From Acinetobacter qingfengensis (GTDB lineage Bacteria; Pseudomonadota; Gammaproteobacteria; Pseudomonadales; Moraxellaceae), in contig NZ_VXKN01000003.1 of NCBI RefSeq assembly GCF_008693185.1, positions 62,001-126,000 on the forward strand: a stretch of DNA of 64,000 nt. Direction: 5' to 3'. Positions 49,712 to 58,874 of this stretch are shown one piece after another. A program made the position numbers and the translations under genes. Under the pieces are notes generated by a model. That model was not told where the DNA came from. It saw only the letters and a program-made list of their open reading frames with translations, and did no database searches. Each line of letters starts with the position of its first letter. Within the stretch, counting starts at the first letter, position 1.

Positions 49712-50887
49712 ATGCACCCCGATGTAATCAAAAAAGGTTTTATCTGGCCAATGACAGCACTTGGTACAGCCATGATCAGTGGTTATGGCTTTGCCAATGA
49801 AACAGTCTCCACCACGACGGCCAATATGCAACCAAATTCACCAAGTGCATGCGTTGCCCTATCATCAGATCGGGATCGCTTAAGTTGCTACGATACTTTA
49901 TTTAAACAGCCTGTAAGCAGTAGCATTGAAGATCAAGCACCGATCACGGCACTTGCGTCTGAAACCCCTGCTGTCACCGAAGAAAGTACAGAACAACGAC
50001 AACTTAATTTTCGAGATAAAGTCCGGGAAACTGTACATGCACACGCCTTATTTGGTCGCGCGCCAGCCTTCAACCCTAACACCTCTTTACTTGACCAGCG
50101 TTGGGAACTGTCAGAGGATTCCAAACTAGGCACTTGGCAAATTCGTCCCTATCAGCCTGTATATGTTTTTCCAGTATTCTGGACATCCAAAAAGAATGAA
50201 ACACCATCCAGCCCAAATCCACAAAATACAGTGACCGATCCACAGGAACTTAAAAGTGCAGAAGGAAAATTCCAGATTTCCCTGAAAACCAAAGCGTGGG
50301 ACAATATTTTTGGAAACAATGGTGATTTATGGCTTGGCTATACCCAATCCTCTCACTGGCAGGTTTATAACAGTGAGCAGTCCAGACCTTTTCGTGAAAC
50401 CAATTATGAACCTGAAGCCAGTCTAATGTTTAGAACCAACTATAACTTTATGGGGCTACATGGACGCTTACTTGGACTCACATTCAATCATCAGTCGAAT
50501 GGTCGCTCCAACCCTCTCTCTCGTAGCTGGAACCGTGCTATTTTAAACATTGGTCTGGAAAAAGATAATTTTGCCATCATGCTTCGTCCATGGTATCGCT
50601 TCAAAGAGGATGCTAATGATGACAATAATCCGGATATTACCCATTATTTGGGTCATGGTGATCTGACTGCTTTTTATCGGCATAATAATCATAACTTTTC
50701 TTTAATGTTCCGAAATAACTTCAAAAGCGACAATAAAGGTGCCGTACAATTTGACTGGGCATTCCCAATCAAAAATAATTTACGAGGACATTTACAGGTA
50801 TTTGATGGTTATGGAGAAAGTTTAATCGATTATAATCATCGAGCAACTTATGTTGGTCTGGGAATTTCTCTGGTTGACTGGTTCTAA
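49712..50887 (+). CDS. pldA: Outer membrane phospholipase A (OMPLA)
   Basis: A 391-residue outer-membrane acyl hydrolase. The active-site region FNHQSNGRSN...SRSWNR (about 256-275) carries the family's HxSNG-type His and Ser. The C-terminal 240 residues form the 12-strand barrel. The mature N-terminus is extended by about 110 residues relative to E. coli and contains a small motif ACVALSSDRDRLSCYD. A signal peptide precedes GYGFANE. The ATG at 49712 has AGG at nine bases; ATGs upstream overlap the M16 gene. Confidence 0.88.
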   Translation: MHPDVIKKGFIWPMTALGTAMISGYGFANETVSTTTANMQPNSPSACVALSSDRDRLSCYDTLFKQPVSSSIEDQAPITALASETPAVTEESTEQRQLNFRDKVRETVHAHALFGRAPAFNPNTSLLDQRWELSEDSKLGTWQIRPYQPVYVFPVFWTSKKNETPSSPNPQNTVTDPQELKSAEGKFQISLKTKAWDNIFGNNGDLWLGYTQSSHWQVYNSEQSRPFRETNYEPEASLMFRTNYNFMGLHGRLLGLTFNHQSNGRSNPLSRSWNRAILNIGLEKDNFAIMLRPWYRFKEDANDDNNPDITHYLGHGDLTAFYRHNNHNFSLMFRNNFKSDNKGAVQFDWAFPIKNNLRGHLQVFDGYGESLIDYNHRATYVGLGISLVDWF

Positions 50888-50894
50888 ACATAAC

Positions 50895-50922
50895 TGCCCG
50901 GATCTTAATGACCGGGCATTTT
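50895..50922 (+). terminator. Terminator after pldA
   Basis: A GC-rich 7-bp stem TGCCCGG / CCGGGCA is followed by TTTTG, eight bases after the pldA stop. The next gene begins just past it. Confidence 0.75.
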
Positions 50923-50938
50923 GATTCCTTGGAAAATC

Positions 50939-51586
50939 ATGCTGATACATATCCATACTGATCTAAAAACTGCACTCGAAAGACTTGAATCGGTATTTTC
51001 ATCCCCATATCAGGCAAAGCAGAAAAACCATAGGAGCGTAGAAGAAATTTATAACGTGCTTGAACAGTTTCGATTACAACAATTGTCTGAATCGGATATC
51101 AAACCTTATATTGCAGACATTTTACAATTAAGTTGCAATGATCAATTAGAACAATTGAGCATCACAGAACAGCTTAGTTTTATTAAAAAAATAAAATACT
51201 GGACAAGTACAGAAAAGCAAATACTGGCAGATTTTGCCCTTAATCATTTTGTCCAAAACCTTAAAAATTTTCCGGAGAAAGATATTTTTTTACAGTTTTA
51301 TCGCTTTCAAGCCAAGGTATTTCAATCTGAGCGTTTTTTGCAATATTGGCAACAATCAGATGATATATATGCCTTAATTGCGTTTGCAGTGATGATGGAT
51401 GAAAACCAATATTTTGCTGATGACTTTGATCATGTTACAGCAGGGATTAAAACATGGTTACAACAGCCACTCATCCAACAGCATTTCTCTCAATTACTTA
51501 AACATTTTGCGCAACATCCTGAAATTCGGCAATCTCCTCAGCTACAGGATAAAATTGATTACCTCGCCTTTTATTATCAGGATTAA
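50939..51586 (+). CDS. Hypothetical helical protein
   Basis: A 215-residue protein I do not recognise. It is Gln/Leu-rich, predicted all-helical, with no signal peptide, membrane segment or clear motif. The ATG at 50939 is preferred to the in-frame TTG at 50921, which lies inside the terminator. It follows pldA and converges with a small membrane-protein gene whose stop is five bases away. Confidence 0.7.
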   Translation: MLIHIHTDLKTALERLESVFSSPYQAKQKNHRSVEEIYNVLEQFRLQQLSESDIKPYIADILQLSCNDQLEQLSITEQLSFIKKIKYWTSTEKQILADFALNHFVQNLKNFPEKDIFLQFYRFQAKVFQSERFLQYWQQSDDIYALIAFAVMMDENQYFADDFDHVTAGIKTWLQQPLIQQHFSQLLKHFAQHPEIRQSPQLQDKIDYLAFYYQD

Positions 51587-51590
51587 GTTG

Positions 51591-51740
51591 TTATTTATTT
51601 GAATCCGGTTTACTTTTTTGATCAGGATTCAGGGTATTTTGCTGCTTATGCGCATTTTTCAACAATTTTGCGCTCATTAAAAATAAACCAATGAGTAAAA
51701 TAATGCTCAGTATCGCTAAAATCACAATTAAAATTTTCAT
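51591..51740 (-). CDS. Putative 49-residue single-pass membrane protein
   Basis: An ORF begins with ATG at 51740 (MKILIVILAILSIILLIGLF) and ends TAA at 51591. The first 23 residues are a strong hydrophobic helix, followed by a polar Lys/Gln/Asn tail (LKNAHKQQNTLNPDQKSK). This is the layout of many small inner-membrane proteins. No strong ribosome site is seen. It may be the last gene of a unit from adk, but the hairpin at 51762 lies between them. Confidence 0.5.
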   Translation of the reverse strand: MKILIVILAILSIILLIGLFLMSAKLLKNAHKQQNTLNPDQKSKPDSNK

Positions 51741-51761
51741 TTATTACACTGTTTTCAATAA

Positions 51762-51793
51762 AAAAGCCCTATCTGCAAGATAGAGCTTTTTTA
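51762..51793. terminator. Bidirectional terminator downstream of adk
   Basis: A hairpin with CTATCT / AGATAG and the GC pair outside one mismatch is flanked by A-run and T-run, so it works on both strands. It lies 50 bases after the adk stop. Confidence 0.82.
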
Positions 51794-51842
51794 TCACTTA
51801 GACAAACTAAATTATTTGCATCAATCCAAAGCTGCTTAAAAA

Positions 51843-52523
<681 letters not shown>

Positions 52524-52614
52524 TTAAAGAAAAAAATTTAGGCTTTTAAAGCCATTATTATTTAAACCACAGGTCTATAGCACACTTATCTGTGATGCTC
52601 TATGTAAAAGTTCA

Positions 52615-53931
52615 CTATAAAAATGCTATGGATAAATGAATCAGACCTGCCCCAAAGCCTGTAACCCCGCCAAGTACAATCAAAATCCATTCGTCCTCCT
52701 GAAAAGCCGGACGCAATAAATTCTGGAATTCTTTTGGTGTCAGCATACGTATTCGATCCCGAAACATGGTAAAGATTTTTCGGGCGCGACTTGCGTTAAA
52801 CTCTGGATCACTTACCGGAACCATCGTAATTTCAATTGAGCGATCAATCAAGTCTGTTTTGAAGTCGGCAAATTCGGCTGGTTTAAATAATAAATGTAAA
52901 GACGCCAGAACAATAGGTGATTCGAGAATTTTATTGATATATTTTTTAATAATATGCCGAGTTTTTGCTCTGCGCTCACCATACATCATTTCAGTCATGA
53001 TGGTTTTTAAGGTAATTAAGTCCTTGGTTACTACCTCTGCAAACACATCAGAAACCTCTTCCTGACGTTTCATAAAAGCACCTTGAATATTATAGGTGGC
53101 AATATGCGGAATGACAGGGCGAATCCATGGAATTTTTTTACTTTTTAATCGGGTAAAAAACTTCGGATATTTTACAGGATGTGGATTAATCGGGTTAAAT
53201 ACCATCCATATTGCAATCCAATTGGTCAAAAATCCCCAGATTGAAGCAAAAAACGGCACTGTCCAATGTTCAGGGATAAAAACATAAACAAACATCTGTA
53301 CCACGCCAAAACACATTCCGATCAATGCGCTGATGTGCCAGATAAAATTAATTTCCTTTTGCCCAACTTTTAAAAACATACGCACCATGAGCTTACGGTC
53401 ACTTTCCATTTTATTGACCACCATACTGCGCATATCCACCAGTTGTTCAACATTGTGGCTAAGCTCTGTCACCAATTCTTTCAATACAGCAGGGATTTGG
53501 GCGTGTGCCTGTGCATAAATACGGCGTTTAATGGCATAAGGCAAATTTTCCCAAAGCGTTGCTTTACGATCTAGCATAATCTCATCAATCAGCGTATCTA
53601 GCTCTAAACCGACCTGTTGACTAATGATATTGGCCATTTCCTCTGGATCCATTGCATCCAGAAACTCCTGTAATGAGCCAAGTCGGGACAAAGTATTGTC
53701 GGTAATAATGCCTGAAATCCGCCCTGCTTTACGCGGCACAATGCCTTGCCAGCCTATAGGTAAATTACCAATATAAAATCCCCAAAATTTAATCGGATAA
53801 AATACCATTTTCAAAGCCATCCAGACGTGTGCCCAAGTCACGAATGCCGTAACAGGTACAATACTCAGAATTGCCCAAAAATCTGGTCGGCTTGCAAACT
53901 CATGCCAGTATAGTGCGATTTGCTCAAGCAT
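52615..53931 (-). CDS. DUF445 family membrane protein
   Basis: A 438-residue protein with about four membrane segments: one at the N-terminus (VPVTAFVTWAHVW), one pair in the middle (ALIGMCFGVVQMFVYVFI and FASIWGFLTNWIAIWMV), and one at the C-terminus (LGGVTGFGAGLIHLSIAFL). The NWIAIWMVFNP motif and ends are typical of DUF445/YjiN-like proteins. Function is unknown. It precedes adk by about 110 bases on the same strand. Confidence 0.82.
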   Translation of the reverse strand: MLEQIALYWHEFASRPDFWAILSIVPVTAFVTWAHVWMALKMVFYPIKFWGFYIGNLPIGWQGIVPRKAGRISGIITDNTLSRLGSLQEFLDAMDPEEMANIISQQVGLELDTLIDEIMLDRKATLWENLPYAIKRRIYAQAHAQIPAVLKELVTELSHNVEQLVDMRSMVVNKMESDRKLMVRMFLKVGQKEINFIWHISALIGMCFGVVQMFVYVFIPEHWTVPFFASIWGFLTNWIAIWMVFNPINPHPVKYPKFFTRLKSKKIPWIRPVIPHIATYNIQGAFMKRQEEVSDVFAEVVTKDLITLKTIMTEMMYGERRAKTRHIIKKYINKILESPIVLASLHLLFKPAEFADFKTDLIDRSIEITMVPVSDPEFNASRARKIFTMFRDRIRMLTPKEFQNLLRPAFQEDEWILIVLGGVTGFGAGLIHLSIAFL

Positions 53932-54169
53932 TCATCACTCTCATTTTTTGTTATGCCAGAGGGGTGTATACAGAAAATGGCAGAAATTCCTGTGTCTGCA
54001 ATGTAGCAGAAAATCAGTCATCGCCATAGCGCCATCATGTAGAATTATTTTGTCAAAATGATCAATACAGGATTTTTCACCAGTCATCTATCAAGATCTA
54101 CATGAAAAAAACATATACCTCACCTCCGGCTTTCGTTAAAATAACGGCGATTTTTACTCAGCTACCGTT

Positions 54170-56149
54170 ATGATCAAACAACCCACTCCCATCAAAAATC
54201 AGCAACAGGAAAAACATATCTTTCGCAATCGCATTTTTTTTGCGATTGGGCTGGTCTTTGTCTGTTTACTGGGATTAGTCATCCGTTATAGCTATTTACA
54301 AATTTATCAACATGATCATTTCAACACGCTATCCGATTCAAACCGTATTCGCTTGCAAGCACTTCCACCTGCACGTGGCTATATTTATGATCGCAACGGT
54401 ATTTTACTGGCAGATAATTATCCAGTATTTACGGCTGTTATGAGTAAGGCTGATATTCAGGACATTGATGATGTACTCAAACGTTTAACACCTGTGATTA
54501 ATCTTGCTCAGGAAGATATTGATCGGGTAAAGAAACGTGCTGAACTGGCTAGAAAAACTGAAGTATTAGCCATTAAAATGAATCTGACTGAAGATGAAAT
54601 TGCCCGCTTTAGTGAATTAAAACAGAACTTTCCCGGTGTTCGTATCGAAACACAAATGACTCGATACTATCCTTATGGTGATCTATTCGCGCATATTATT
54701 GGTTATGTCGGGCGAATCAATGATAAAGAATTAAAATCTCTGGATAAAAATCTATATGCCGGCACAAACCTGCTTGGAAAAATCGGAGTAGAAAAATCTT
54801 ATGAAGAGTTATTACACGGTGTGCCGGGTTATGAATCTGTAGAAGCAGATGCACATAGTAATGTACTGCGACATTTAGGCCGAAAAGAAGCAACTCGTGG
54901 CAATGATTTATATCTATCCATTGATTATGGTTTGCAAATGGTTGCCTCGGAACAATTGGCTGGTAAACGTGGTGCAATTGTCGCACTGGATCCTAACACA
55001 GGAGAAATTCTGGCACTGGTATCCAGTCCTAGTTTTAATCCAAATTTGTTTGTTACCGGTATCAGTGGTAAAGACTACGGCGCTTTACGGGATAATATCG
55101 ATCAACCGCTATATAACCGAGCTGTTCAGGGTGCTTATCCACCGGGTTCAACCATTAAACCTATGGAAGCATTAGGGGGTATTCATTATAAATATATTGA
55201 CTGGAATACCAAAATTTCAGATCCCGGATATTTTCATTTACCCGGCGATAGCCACAAATTCCGTGACTGGAAAAAAAGTGGTCATGGTATTGTTGATATT
55301 GATAAAGCCATCGCCATGTCCTGTGACACATTCTTCTATGTGCTGTCCTATCAAATGGGCATTGACAAAATGCACAGCTGGATGACGCAATTCGGATTTG
55401 GTCAAAAGACAGGTGTAGATTTACCAAGCGAAAGCACTGGATTATACCCTTCTCCTGAATGGAAAATGCGTACCCGTAAAAAACCGTGGTTAAAAGGTGA
55501 AACTATTTCGGTCAGTATTGGTCAAGGTGCATTTACCGCCACCCCATTACAATTAGCAATGGCAACTGCAATTACTGCAAATTATGGCCTACATATCAAA
55601 CCACACGTTTTACGGGAAACAAAGGGAAGTAAAAGCTATACTGTCCTCAACGGTGCAGATGGAAAAATTAACTTTAGCGGTACCCGAAATGACTGGGAAA
55701 GAATGCATGCAGCAATGGTCAGTGTAATCAATAATGGGACAGGTCGGGGAATTCGTTCTAACATTTATCAAATTGCAGGGAAAACCGGGACCGCACAGGT
55801 CGTCAGTATTGCTCAGGGTAAAAGCTACAATGAGGCTGCGCTTAAAGAACGCCAACTCGACCATGGTTTATTTGTAGGTTTTGCACCCGCAGATAAACCC
55901 AGCATTGCAATTGTGGTGGTCTGGGAAAATGGTCGTCATGGTGGTTCTGCTGCCCGACTTGCTAAGCCTGTGATGGACTACTGGCTCATCCAACGTGAAA
56001 AAAACCCTATACGACCAACAGCAATACAAGTCAATGGTGGCCTAATGAATGCCGGGAAAAAACCATCTGAATTGCCAACTGCCGGTCTATTACCAGCTTC
56101 AGCTCCAGCAGCTACCCCAGCGCCATCGTCACAGGATATTGATGAATAA
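54170..56149 (+). CDS. mrdA: Penicillin-binding protein 2
   Basis: A 659-residue class B transpeptidase of the elongasome. One membrane helix (about 22-43), a pedestal domain, and the catalytic domain with SxxK in PPGSTIKPM (Ser about 326), SxN as SCD (about 385) and KTG in IAGKTGTAQ (about 538). A Pro/Ala-rich tail of about 30 residues ends it. It normally works with RodA, which is not adjacent here. The rsmD start overlaps its stop by one base. Confidence 0.95.
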   Translation: MIKQPTPIKNQQQEKHIFRNRIFFAIGLVFVCLLGLVIRYSYLQIYQHDHFNTLSDSNRIRLQALPPARGYIYDRNGILLADNYPVFTAVMSKADIQDIDDVLKRLTPVINLAQEDIDRVKKRAELARKTEVLAIKMNLTEDEIARFSELKQNFPGVRIETQMTRYYPYGDLFAHIIGYVGRINDKELKSLDKNLYAGTNLLGKIGVEKSYEELLHGVPGYESVEADAHSNVLRHLGRKEATRGNDLYLSIDYGLQMVASEQLAGKRGAIVALDPNTGEILALVSSPSFNPNLFVTGISGKDYGALRDNIDQPLYNRAVQGAYPPGSTIKPMEALGGIHYKYIDWNTKISDPGYFHLPGDSHKFRDWKKSGHGIVDIDKAIAMSCDTFFYVLSYQMGIDKMHSWMTQFGFGQKTGVDLPSESTGLYPSPEWKMRTRKKPWLKGETISVSIGQGAFTATPLQLAMATAITANYGLHIKPHVLRETKGSKSYTVLNGADGKINFSGTRNDWERMHAAMVSVINNGTGRGIRSNIYQIAGKTGTAQVVSIAQGKSYNEAALKERQLDHGLFVGFAPADKPSIAIVVVWENGRHGGSAARLAKPVMDYWLIQREKNPIRPTAIQVNGGLMNAGKKPSELPTAGLLPASAPAATPAPSSQDIDE

Positions 56150-56700
56150 TGAAAAATCAACTACGCATTATTGGTGGTGAATTTAAACGCCGCCAATTAG
56201 CTTTTGCCGATATTGAAGGATTAAGGCCTACACCTGATCGTGTACGAGAAACTCTATTCAACTGGTTAATGTGGGATATACAGGGTGCAAAGGTATTAGA
56301 TGTTTGTGCAGGTTCTGGAGCTTTGGGATTTGAAGCCTTATCCCGTGGGGCAAAACATTTGATCATGATTGAACCACATCCTGAACAAGTCAAATTTCTA
56401 CGGCAGAATTTAAAGTTGTTAAATGTCAATCAGGTACAAATTCTTGCAATGACTGCACAACAGGCGCTCAAACACTTCAATGAAAAGTTTGATGTGATTT
56501 TTTTGGATCCGCCGTATGCTTTAAACTTATGGCAGGCACTTTCGATACAATTACAGCCACTTTTAGCAGATCACGCCCTGATTTATGTTGAAGCTGATCA
56601 ACCCTTACAAAATTTAAATTTACCCCTTAATTGGCAACTCATCAAACAAACCAAGGCTGGAACTGTACAGGCTGGTTTATTTCAATATCAAGCGTCTTAA
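56149..56700 (+). CDS. rsmD: 16S rRNA m2G966 methyltransferase RsmD
   Basis: A 183-residue SAM-dependent methyltransferase modifying G966 of 16S rRNA. The SAM motif is VCAGSGALGFEALSRGA (about 48-65) and the catalytic motif is DPPYA (about 120). The N-terminal LRIIGGEFKRRQLAF is typical. It starts on the last base of the mrdA stop (TAATG). No clear terminator is seen after it. Confidence 0.95.
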   Translation: MKNQLRIIGGEFKRRQLAFADIEGLRPTPDRVRETLFNWLMWDIQGAKVLDVCAGSGALGFEALSRGAKHLIMIEPHPEQVKFLRQNLKLLNVNQVQILAMTAQQALKHFNEKFDVIFLDPPYALNLWQALSIQLQPLLADHALIYVEADQPLQNLNLPLNWQLIKQTKAGTVQAGLFQYQAS

Positions 56701-56829
56701 CTTTCAATAGAGATATCTGGACAACCCAAACCCGTTAAGACTGATTAATGCTTATCATGCCTTATAGTCCAACATGCACACAGATTGCCCATTTTATGCC
56801 TCCAAATGGCTCAATTTATTTTAATTAAC

Positions 56830-57050
56830 TTACATTTTAATAAAATTAAATTTACTTTTTAAATAAAAATACTTTACTTTTTAATATTTGTTAAAATACA
56901 TTTTTATAAAAATAAATTTACTTTTTTAAAATAAATAACTTACATTTTTAATTTAACTATATTACTTTTTAAATTAATTAAATTTACTTTTTAATAAAAA
57001 TAAACTTTACTTTTTTATTTATTTAACTGAACACTTTTCTGATAAAATTT
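56830..57050 (+). repeat. Phased 22-bp direct-repeat array (nine units plus a degenerate tenth)
   Basis: Nine copies of a core near TTACWTTTTTAA start at 56830, 56852, 56874, 56896, 56918, 56940, 56962, 56984 and 57007. Spacing is 22 bp throughout, except 23 bp before the ninth. Core 4 begins ATAC. The other 10 bp of each unit vary and are almost pure A/T. A degenerate tenth unit (ACACTTTTC) occupies 57029-57050 and ends next to the HTH gene's stop codon. On the plus strand 56830-57027 contains a single G. No cas or replication gene is near. The function is unknown; a protein-binding array is inferred. Confidence 0.9.
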
Positions 57051-57410
57051 TTAAGCATAAAAACGACCTTTGCGACGACGCATACCCAAAACATGAATTG
57101 CCCGAACTAAAACTGCATAAGAAACTGAATAACCAAATCGTTGTTCAAAAAGTGGCTGTAAATCGCTAATATTTTGAAATTTAGTGTTTTTTACAAATTC
57201 AACAAATGCATTCCAATCCTTGATATGTGCAGGTGCTCCACGTTTTTGTGCAGGTTTAGGTTGTAAACTTCCAGTTTCCTCTTCAAGCTTAATCCATGCA
57301 TCAAGGGTGACTCGGGAGATGTTAAATTCCTTACAAACTGCAACTTTGTAATCTGTTTTTTTATATGCAGCAATTGCTGCTTTGCGAATTTCAAGTGAAT
57401 AACGTGGCAT
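57051..57410 (-). CDS. Freestanding IS630/Tc1-type bipartite HTH protein, no DDE domain
   Basis: A 119-residue basic protein resembling the N-terminal DNA-binding half of IS630-family transposases. The first helix-turn-helix spans about 6-45 (SLEIRKAAIAAYKK, then VCKEFNISRVTLDAWIKL). A basic linker follows at 50-62 (QPKPAQKRGAP), comparable to the minor-groove linker of paired-type transposases. A second helix-turn-helix spans about 66-112, and the chain ends at RRRKGRFYA, where the catalytic domain would begin. No DDE remnant lies downstream; the 22-bp array does. AGGA is seven bases before the ATG. It could be a domesticated regulator or a remnant transposase. Confidence 0.85.
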   Translation of the reverse strand: MPRYSLEIRKAAIAAYKKTDYKVAVCKEFNISRVTLDAWIKLEEETGSLQPKPAQKRGAPAHIKDWNAFVEFVKNTKFQNISDLQPLFEQRFGYSVSYAVLVRAIHVLGMRRRKGRFYA

Positions 57411-57506
57411 TTTTATTTCCTATCTAATCTAAAAATAAATCAATATATGGCACAGAGTTTGCAAATTTAAAATCAATTGAGTTTATTTTATTACAGGTTA
57501 TAATAA

Positions 57507-58832
57507 ATGGACAATCGTAATATTAACATTCGCAAACTCACATTATGGCAAGTGGTCATTGTGGGAATTGCCTATATGACCCCTATGACTGTATTTGATA
57601 CATTTGGTATTGTATCGGAAGTAACTGAAGGACGAGTCCCCCTCGCCTACATTTTTGCCTTATTTGCCATGTTACTAACCGCTTTTAGCTACGCCCGTTT
57701 TAGTCGCCAATCTGAACGTCCGGGATCAGCCTATACTTACACCGCTGAAAGTTGTGGTCCGCAGACAGGTTTTTTTGTCGGCTGGTGTTCGTTGCTGGAT
57801 TATATCCTGTTGCCTTTAATTAATGCATTACTGGCAGGAATTTATCTACATGCCTTAATTCCTGCAATTCCTTACGTAGCATGGGTATTTGTAGCTGCGG
57901 GTCTGGTGACTCTGGTCAATTGCTTTAGAATTCATATTCTTGCTAATCTATCCATGATATTTGTCTTTGCGCCATTATTATTACTATTGGTATTTATTTA
58001 TCTGGTCATTCGTGGTGTAGATCATGACGGTGCTGCGCATGTATTGACATTGACTCCCTTATTTAATGGTGACACCAGTATTATGCCGTTGATTACGGGT
58101 GCATCTATTTTATGTTTTTCCTTTTTAGGATTTGACGCAGTCACCACCTTATCCCACGAAACACATGATCCTAAAAAAACCATTCCGCGTGCAGTAATTT
58201 TGACCACATTATTTGGTGGTGTGATCTTTATTTCAGCTTCATGGTTTATTCAATTGTATTTTCCAGATAACTCACGCTTTAAGGATCCTGAAGCAGCTTT
58301 ACCTGAAATTGCTTTATATGTTGGTGGCGCATTATTTCAAGCTGTTTTTTTGGTGGGTCAAATTATGAATACTGTCGCTTCCGGTCTGGCTTCACATGCC
58401 AGCGCGGCACGACTGATCCATATTATGGGAAGAGATGGTATTTTTCATAAAGGTATTTTCGGTTCTACCAATCACAAGCTGGGAACACCTTTATATTCAG
58501 TGATCACCATTGGTTTAATTTCTATGATGGCGATGTTTCTGGATTTATCTACAGTCGTGAGTCTGATCAGTTTTGGTGCATTAATTGCCTTTACAGCAGT
58601 GAATTTTTCGGTATTTATGCATTTTTATGTTCATAAAAAACAACGCCAAGGTCTTAAAAATTTTGTTTTAAATCTTGTACTGCCACTTTTATCTGTACTG
58701 GCAATCGTTGCCTTATGGATCAATCTCGAAGCTTCTGCACTACATTTTGGTTGTATCTGGTTAGCTATAGGTGTGGCAATGTTTATTTATAAAAAACTAC
58801 GTAAGCAAAGTATTGTGATTAGTAATGCTTAA
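57507..58832 (+). CDS. APC-family amino-acid/putrescine permease (PuuP-like)
   Basis: A 441-residue transporter with about 12 membrane helices. The start IRKLTLWQVVIVGIAYMTPM with TM1 glycines, and FSFLGFDAVTTLSHETHDP with the TM6 loop, are typical of the PuuP/Cat-like branch. The gene 42 bases downstream is a PuuB-like FAD oxidase, which makes uptake and oxidation of putrescine or another amine a reasonable guess. AGG is nine bases before the ATG. Confidence 0.82.
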   Translation: MDNRNINIRKLTLWQVVIVGIAYMTPMTVFDTFGIVSEVTEGRVPLAYIFALFAMLLTAFSYARFSRQSERPGSAYTYTAESCGPQTGFFVGWCSLLDYILLPLINALLAGIYLHALIPAIPYVAWVFVAAGLVTLVNCFRIHILANLSMIFVFAPLLLLLVFIYLVIRGVDHDGAAHVLTLTPLFNGDTSIMPLITGASILCFSFLGFDAVTTLSHETHDPKKTIPRAVILTTLFGGVIFISASWFIQLYFPDNSRFKDPEAALPEIALYVGGALFQAVFLVGQIMNTVASGLASHASAARLIHIMGRDGIFHKGIFGSTNHKLGTPLYSVITIGLISMMAMFLDLSTVVSLISFGALIAFTAVNFSVFMHFYVHKKQRQGLKNFVLNLVLPLLSVLAIVALWINLEASALHFGCIWLAIGVAMFIYKKLRKQSIVISNA

Positions 58833-58874
58833 TTTATTTATATTTTTCAAGAGAATTTAAAAGAGAGTCTTAAC

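Noticed and set aside
56830..57050. Array read as a CRISPR
   Set aside because: The unit is 22 bp with a 12-bp core; there is no 25-40 bp repeat, spacers are only about 10 bp of A/T, and no cas gene occurs in the window.
56830..57050. Array read as plasmid iterons or a replication origin
   Set aside because: 22 bp is a known iteron size, but no rep, par or DnaA-box cluster is present and the flanks are core chromosomal genes. An ancient integrated origin cannot be fully excluded.
56701..57506. HTH gene and array as an intact insertion sequence or MITE
   Set aside because: No terminal inverted repeats, no TA or longer target duplication, and no DDE domain were found at either side.
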